DNA of 53,360 bases, taken from the NCBI GenBank assembly GCA_014323835.1, contig JACONH010000011.1:1-53360 (forward strand), in the 5' to 3' direction. Origin of the DNA: Alphaproteobacteria bacterium GM202ARS2 (GTDB lineage: Bacteria; Pseudomonadota; Alphaproteobacteria; GM7ARS4). The notes beneath the pieces are model-generated. The model worked only from the letters and a program-made list of their open reading frames with translations, did not search any database and was not told the DNA's origin. Both the position numbers and the translations under genes were made by a program. Each line of letters opens with the position of its first letter. Positions within the stretch are counted from its first letter, which is position 1. Positions 49,972 to 53,360 of the stretch are shown here, in pieces.

Positions 49972-51084
49972 TCAATAATACCTGTTGATAAGATCCATGC
50001 CCTGATACAGATGCGCGACTTCCGAGCCATAGCCATTAAAGGGCAGGGTTTCAATGCGCTTCGTGTTAAACAAGCCCCCCTCCGAGATGAAACGCCTCTC
50101 TGACGTTTGCTGCCAGCGAGGATGGCTACGAGCAGGATAGACATTACTATAAAAACCATATTCCCGTGCCGACTGCATGTTCCACGTTGTCGGCGGCTGC
50201 TTGTCCGTCAACGTGATACGCACCACCGATTTGGGGCTTTTGAATCCATACTTCCACGGCACAACCACTTTTATCGGCGCACCATTCTGCGGATACAAAC
50301 GCTGCCCATACATACCCACAGTCACCAACGTCAACGGGTGCATCGCTTCATCGAGACGCAAACCCTCCACATACGGATACTCTATGGTGCGGAACAAACT
50401 ACGCTGCTGCGGCATTTCGTCAGGGCGATACACCGTCTGCATGGCAACATACTTTGCCGATGCCATCGGCTCAACCCGCTTGAGCAAATCACGCATCTCA
50501 AAGCCTATCCACGGAATCACCATCGACCACGCCTCGACACAACGCAGACGATAAATACGCTCCTCCAAAGCATGCGCACCCACAAGGTCATCAATATCAA
50601 ACACACCACCACGATGACACAGACCATCAATCGTCACCGACCACGGACGCAACGTCAAACGATGCGCATGCCGAGCAGGATCCGACTTATCCGTGCCAAA
50701 CTCATAAAAGTTATTATACGTCGTCGCAATGCCAACGGGAGTCGTCTTGTCCCGAGCATTTTCCGTATAACGGGTGCTCTTGCTATGACCCGCAAGACGC
50801 ACATCCAAACCCGACGTCACCACAGAGTCAGGCTGAGTCGCACTTTTTTTCGTTGCACTAGCAGGCGCGCTAGGCGTCGCGGCAGGCTTGGACGGGCTTG
50901 CGGGCGGCGGCGGGCTTTGTGCCACAGTCTGCCCTTTTTCTTTCGTAGACGACAAGCCATACTGATTGACCAGCCACGCACCACCCGCAACAGCTGCCGC
51001 GGTTGCGACAAAACGTCTGCGTCCTTGATAAATCGCCTGTGGGGTAACCTGACTTTCTTTTTCGTTCCTGGCTTTTTCTTTCAT
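49972..51084 (-). CDS. msrP: Periplasmic methionine sulfoxide reductase MsrP (molybdenum)
   Basis: A Tat-exported molybdopterin enzyme that repairs oxidised methionine in periplasmic proteins. It is 370 residues. The twin-arginine signal is [15 protein letters not shown] (about residues 21-35). The molybdenum ligand Cys is in [29 protein letters not shown] and [18 protein letters not shown] are further MsrP landmarks. A Pro/Ala/Ser/Lys linker (residues about 58-88) separates the signal from the domain, longer than in E. coli. Its ATG overlaps the stop of the methylmalonyl-CoA mutase gene, which is an unusual operon partner. Confidence 0.93.
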   Translation of the reverse strand: MKEKARNEKESQVTPQAIYQGRRRFVATAAAVAGGAWLVNQYGLSSTKEKGQTVAQSPPPPASPSKPAATPSAPASATKKSATQPDSVVTSGLDVRLAGHSKSTRYTENARDKTTPVGIATTYNNFYEFGTDKSDPARHAHRLTLRPWSVTIDGLCHRGGVFDIDDLVGAHALEERIYRLRCVEAWSMVIPWIGFEMRDLLKRVEPMASAKYVAMQTVYRPDEMPQQRSLFRTIEYPYVEGLRLDEAMHPLTLVTVGMYGQRLYPQNGAPIKVVVPWKYGFKSPKSVVRITLTDKQPPTTWNMQSAREYGFYSNVYPARSHPRWQQTSERRFISEGGLFNTKRIETLPFNGYGSEVAHLYQGMDLINRYY

Positions 51085-53294
51085 GATGCGTGTTCCTCCT
51101 GCTCTGGTTTGTGCTCGCTACCGTTGCTTTGGCGTTGTTTGAGCACCTGTAGGATTTCTTCCGCGGCGTTGGCTACGTTGGTGCCAGGCCCGAAGATAGC
51201 CGCGACCCCTGCTTCGCGCAAGAAGCCGTAATCTTTTGGCGGGATAATACCGCCACAGACAACGATGATATCATCACCACCTTTTTTCTTCAAAGCATCG
51301 AGAAGCATCGGTATCAGTGTTTTGTGGCCAGCAGCAAGAGTCGATACACCGATAACTTGTGAATCATTCTCGATGGCTTGCTGGGCGACTTCCTGCGGCG
51401 TCTGGAACAGCGCGCCAATATCCACATCAAAGCCTAAATCGGCAAAGGACGTGGCAATAACATGAGCACCCCGGTCGTGTCCGTCCTGTCCCATTTTGAC
51501 GACAAACAAGCGGGGCCTGCGGCCCTGTTCCTGCGCGAAACTATCGATTTTTTTCTGGATAACATCAAAGGCTTCATCCCCCTGTCGCGAACGAGCATAG
51601 ACTCCACTAATGGTTTGATGGTGCGGGACGTAACGCTGAAAGACGTCTTCCAGAGCACTGGTGATTTCGCCCACCGTGGCACGTTTGCGTGCCGCGTCCA
51701 CCGATAAAGCAAGAAGATTACCCCCTTTGTCACCCTGTTCCGCCGCCGTCCGTAACGCCGCAAGAGCCTGCTCCACTGCCTTTTGGTCTCGGCTATCCCG
51801 TAGCCCCTGCAAGCGTTTAACCTGTGCCGCAAGGACTTTTTTGTTGTCGATATCCCGAATATCCAGTTGTTGCTCTTGCGGCGGCGGATACTTGTTGACG
51901 CCGACAACGACTTCTTCGCCTCTGTCCACCCGTGCTTGTCTTTTGGCGGCAGATTCTTCGATGCGCCGTTTCGGTAAGCCTTCTTCAACGGCTTTTGTCA
52001 TGCCACCCAGCTGTTCCACTTCGTCTATGAGCTGCATTGCTCCTTCTACCAGTTGTTCCGTAAGAGACTCGATGAAGTAGGAGCCTCCCCACGGGTCAAT
52101 GACCTTAGCCATGCCTGCCTCTTCTTTCATAATCAGTTGCGTGTTGCGGGCGATTCGTGCCGAGAAAGCCGTCGGCAACGACAACGCCTCATCGAAAGAG
52201 TTGGTGTGCAGCGACTGCGTCCCGCCCAGCACCGCCGCCATCGCCTCGATGGTGGTGCGCACGATGTTGTTGTGCGCATCTTGCTCGGTCAACGACACTC
52301 CCGACGTCTGACAATGGGTGCGCAGACTGAGGCTCCTCTCGTCCTTCGGGTTAAAGGGCGCCATCAGGCGCGCCCACAGCACCCGCGCCGCACGCAACTT
52401 GGCAATCTCCATGAAAAAATTCATGCCAATAGCAAAAAAGAACGACAAACGCGGCGCAAAGTCATCCACCGCCAAACCACGACCACTTGCAACACGCACA
52501 TATTCCAAACCATCCGCCAACGTATAAGCCAACTCCTGCAACGGAGTCGCACCCGCCTCCTGCATGTGATAGCCAGAAATCGATATCGAATTAAAACGCG
52601 GCATCGAACGAGACGTATACTCGATAACATCCGCCACAATACGCATGCTCGCCTGCGGCGGAAAAATAAACGTATTACGCACCATAAATTCCTTCAAAAT
52701 ATCATTCTGAATCGTCCCCGACAAAGCCTGTGCAGCAACCCCCTGCTCTTCCGCCGCCACAATGAAAGACGCCAAAACCGGCAACACCGCACCATTCATC
52801 GTCATCGACACGCTCATCTTGTCAAGAGGAATACCCGAGAACAACACCTTCATATCCTCGACAGAATCGATAGCCACACCCGCCTTGCCAACATCCGCCA
52901 CAACCCGCGGATGATCGGAATCATAGCCCCGATGAGTCGCCAAATCGAAAGCAACCGACAAACCCGTCACACCATTCTTCAGGTTGTCTCGATAAAAAGC
53001 ATTGGACTCCTCCGCAGTAGAAAAACCAGCATACTGCCGTATCGTCCATGGTCGGTTGGCATACATCGTCGCGCGGCATCCCCGCAAAAAAGGCGGAAAG
53101 CCCGGCAGACTCGTCGCATCCGCACATCCCTTGAGGTCTTGCTCCGTATAGAGGGGCTTAATCGCCAAGCCATCCGGCGTCTGCCACGTCAAGTCGTCCA
53201 CAGTCCGCCCCCTCAGCTCTTTCAGAGCCTTGTTCTGCCAATCCTTCTCGGAGGGTTGCGTCCACGCCAAAGATTTTTTGTGCTTCTGTGTCAC
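51081..53294 (-). CDS. scpA: Methylmalonyl-CoA mutase (B12-dependent)
   Basis: Interconverts methylmalonyl-CoA and succinyl-CoA, 737 residues. The TIM barrel has [46 protein letters not shown] and [15 protein letters not shown] [13 protein letters not shown], which specify methylmalonyl rather than isobutyryl or ethylmalonyl substrates. The C-terminal B12 domain has D604-G-H606-D-R-G609, the base-on Co ligand, then [12 protein letters not shown] and [14 protein letters not shown] 53294 has GGAG about 8 nt upstream. It is long enough to act alone, or with a small subunit if the preceding gene encodes one. It leads an operon with msrP and msrQ. Confidence 0.92.
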   Translation of the reverse strand: MTQKHKKSLAWTQPSEKDWQNKALKELRGRTVDDLTWQTPDGLAIKPLYTEQDLKGCADATSLPGFPPFLRGCRATMYANRPWTIRQYAGFSTAEESNAFYRDNLKNGVTGLSVAFDLATHRGYDSDHPRVVADVGKAGVAIDSVEDMKVLFSGIPLDKMSVSMTMNGAVLPVLASFIVAAEEQGVAAQALSGTIQNDILKEFMVRNTFIFPPQASMRIVADVIEYTSRSMPRFNSISISGYHMQEAGATPLQELAYTLADGLEYVRVASGRGLAVDDFAPRLSFFFAIGMNFFMEIAKLRAARVLWARLMAPFNPKDERSLSLRTHCQTSGVSLTEQDAHNNIVRTTIEAMAAVLGGTQSLHTNSFDEALSLPTAFSARIARNTQLIMKEEAGMAKVIDPWGGSYFIESLTEQLVEGAMQLIDEVEQLGGMTKAVEEGLPKRRIEESAAKRQARVDRGEEVVVGVNKYPPPQEQQLDIRDIDNKKVLAAQVKRLQGLRDSRDQKAVEQALAALRTAAEQGDKGGNLLALSVDAARKRATVGEITSALEDVFQRYVPHHQTISGVYARSRQGDEAFDVIQKKIDSFAQEQGRRPRLFVVKMGQDGHDRGAHVIATSFADLGFDVDIGALFQTPQEVAQQAIENDSQVIGVSTLAAGHKTLIPMLLDALKKKGGDDIIVVCGGIIPPKDYGFLREAGVAAIFGPGTNVANAAEEILQVLKQRQSNGSEHKPEQEEHAS

Positions 53295-53306
53295 CCTAGT
53301 GTCTCC

Positions 53307-53360
53307 CTACTCCTGTCCTTGTCCACCGACCGTTAAGCCATCGATACGCAAAGAAGGCTG
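53307..53360 (-). CDS. Possible 3' end of an upstream gene (partial)
   Basis: An open frame enters from the right edge and ends in TAG at 53307-53309, giving PSLRIDGLTVGGQGQE just before the stop. The GGAG ribosome site of the mutase gene lies immediately after this stop, as expected for an operon. A methylmalonyl-CoA mutase small subunit would be a natural candidate, but 17 residues cannot show it. Confidence 0.3.
   Translation of the reverse strand, partial: QPSLRIDGLTVGGQGQE

Overview
The window looks like chromosome from a Gram-negative alphaproteobacterium of moderate GC with tightly packed genes. Evidence for this is the C4-pathway 5-aminolevulinate synthase, a complete Cpa/Tad (Flp) pilus locus, the gene order rpsF-rpsR-rplI-dnaB-radA-cvpA-purF-SDR, mlaE-mlaF, and BamB and lipoprotein-type outer-membrane genes. 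The species cannot be named from the sequence alone. I recognised no rRNA, tRNA, insertion sequence or CRISPR array.

Layout. 1-1192: hemA, lacking its first few codons. 1182-13657 (minus strand): a type IVc Flp pilus operon in the order flp, second pilin-like gene, cpaA, cpaB, cpaC, cpaD, cpaE, cpaF, tadB, tadC, tadE-like, tadE-like, tadG. A strong intrinsic terminator follows flp. 13731-19343 (plus): a flavodoxin-like reductase and two tandem large membrane proteins with a spermidine-synthase-like C-terminal domain; the first copy has lost conserved acidic positions. Between the two copies lies a duplicated 51-bp element and a possible relic of a third gene start. 19340-23352 (minus): a sulfur amino acid operon (metC, sseA, cysK) and a periplasmic DsbA-like protein. 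23420-26849 (plus): argJ, mutT and an MsbA-like ABC exporter. 26933-30270 (plus): yfgM-like, bamB and der. 30296-31956 (plus): a flavocytochrome c sulfide dehydrogenase pair. 31963-33444: an outer-membrane barrel protein and two divergent small DNA-binding regulators separated by palindromic operators.

33449-33813 holds the most striking non-coding signal. Four near-canonical ParB sites (parS, TGTTTCACGTGAAACA) sit on roughly 112-119 bp direct repeats, and each of the first three is followed exactly 30 bp later by a degenerate parS-like site. This predicts a centromere-like array, probably near the replication origin.

33817-43680 (minus): a degenerate SDR, purF, cvpA, radA, mlaF, mlaE, dnaB, a Na+/Ca2+ exchanger-type protein, and rplI-rpsR-rpsF. 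43721-45713 (plus): an LplT-like MFS transporter and an acidic lipoprotein of unknown function. 45714-49259 (minus): glycerate 2-kinase, hydroxypyruvate reductase and serine-glyoxylate aminotransferase, three consecutive steps of the serine cycle or glyoxylate salvage. 49348-53294 (minus): msrQ, msrP and methylmalonyl-CoA mutase. A possible gene tail runs off the right edge.

Taken together the genes suggest an aerobic, surface-attaching heterotroph able to oxidise sulfide and to process C2/C3 intermediates through glyoxylate and methylmalonyl-CoA. Most operons are translationally coupled by 4-bp ATGA overlaps.
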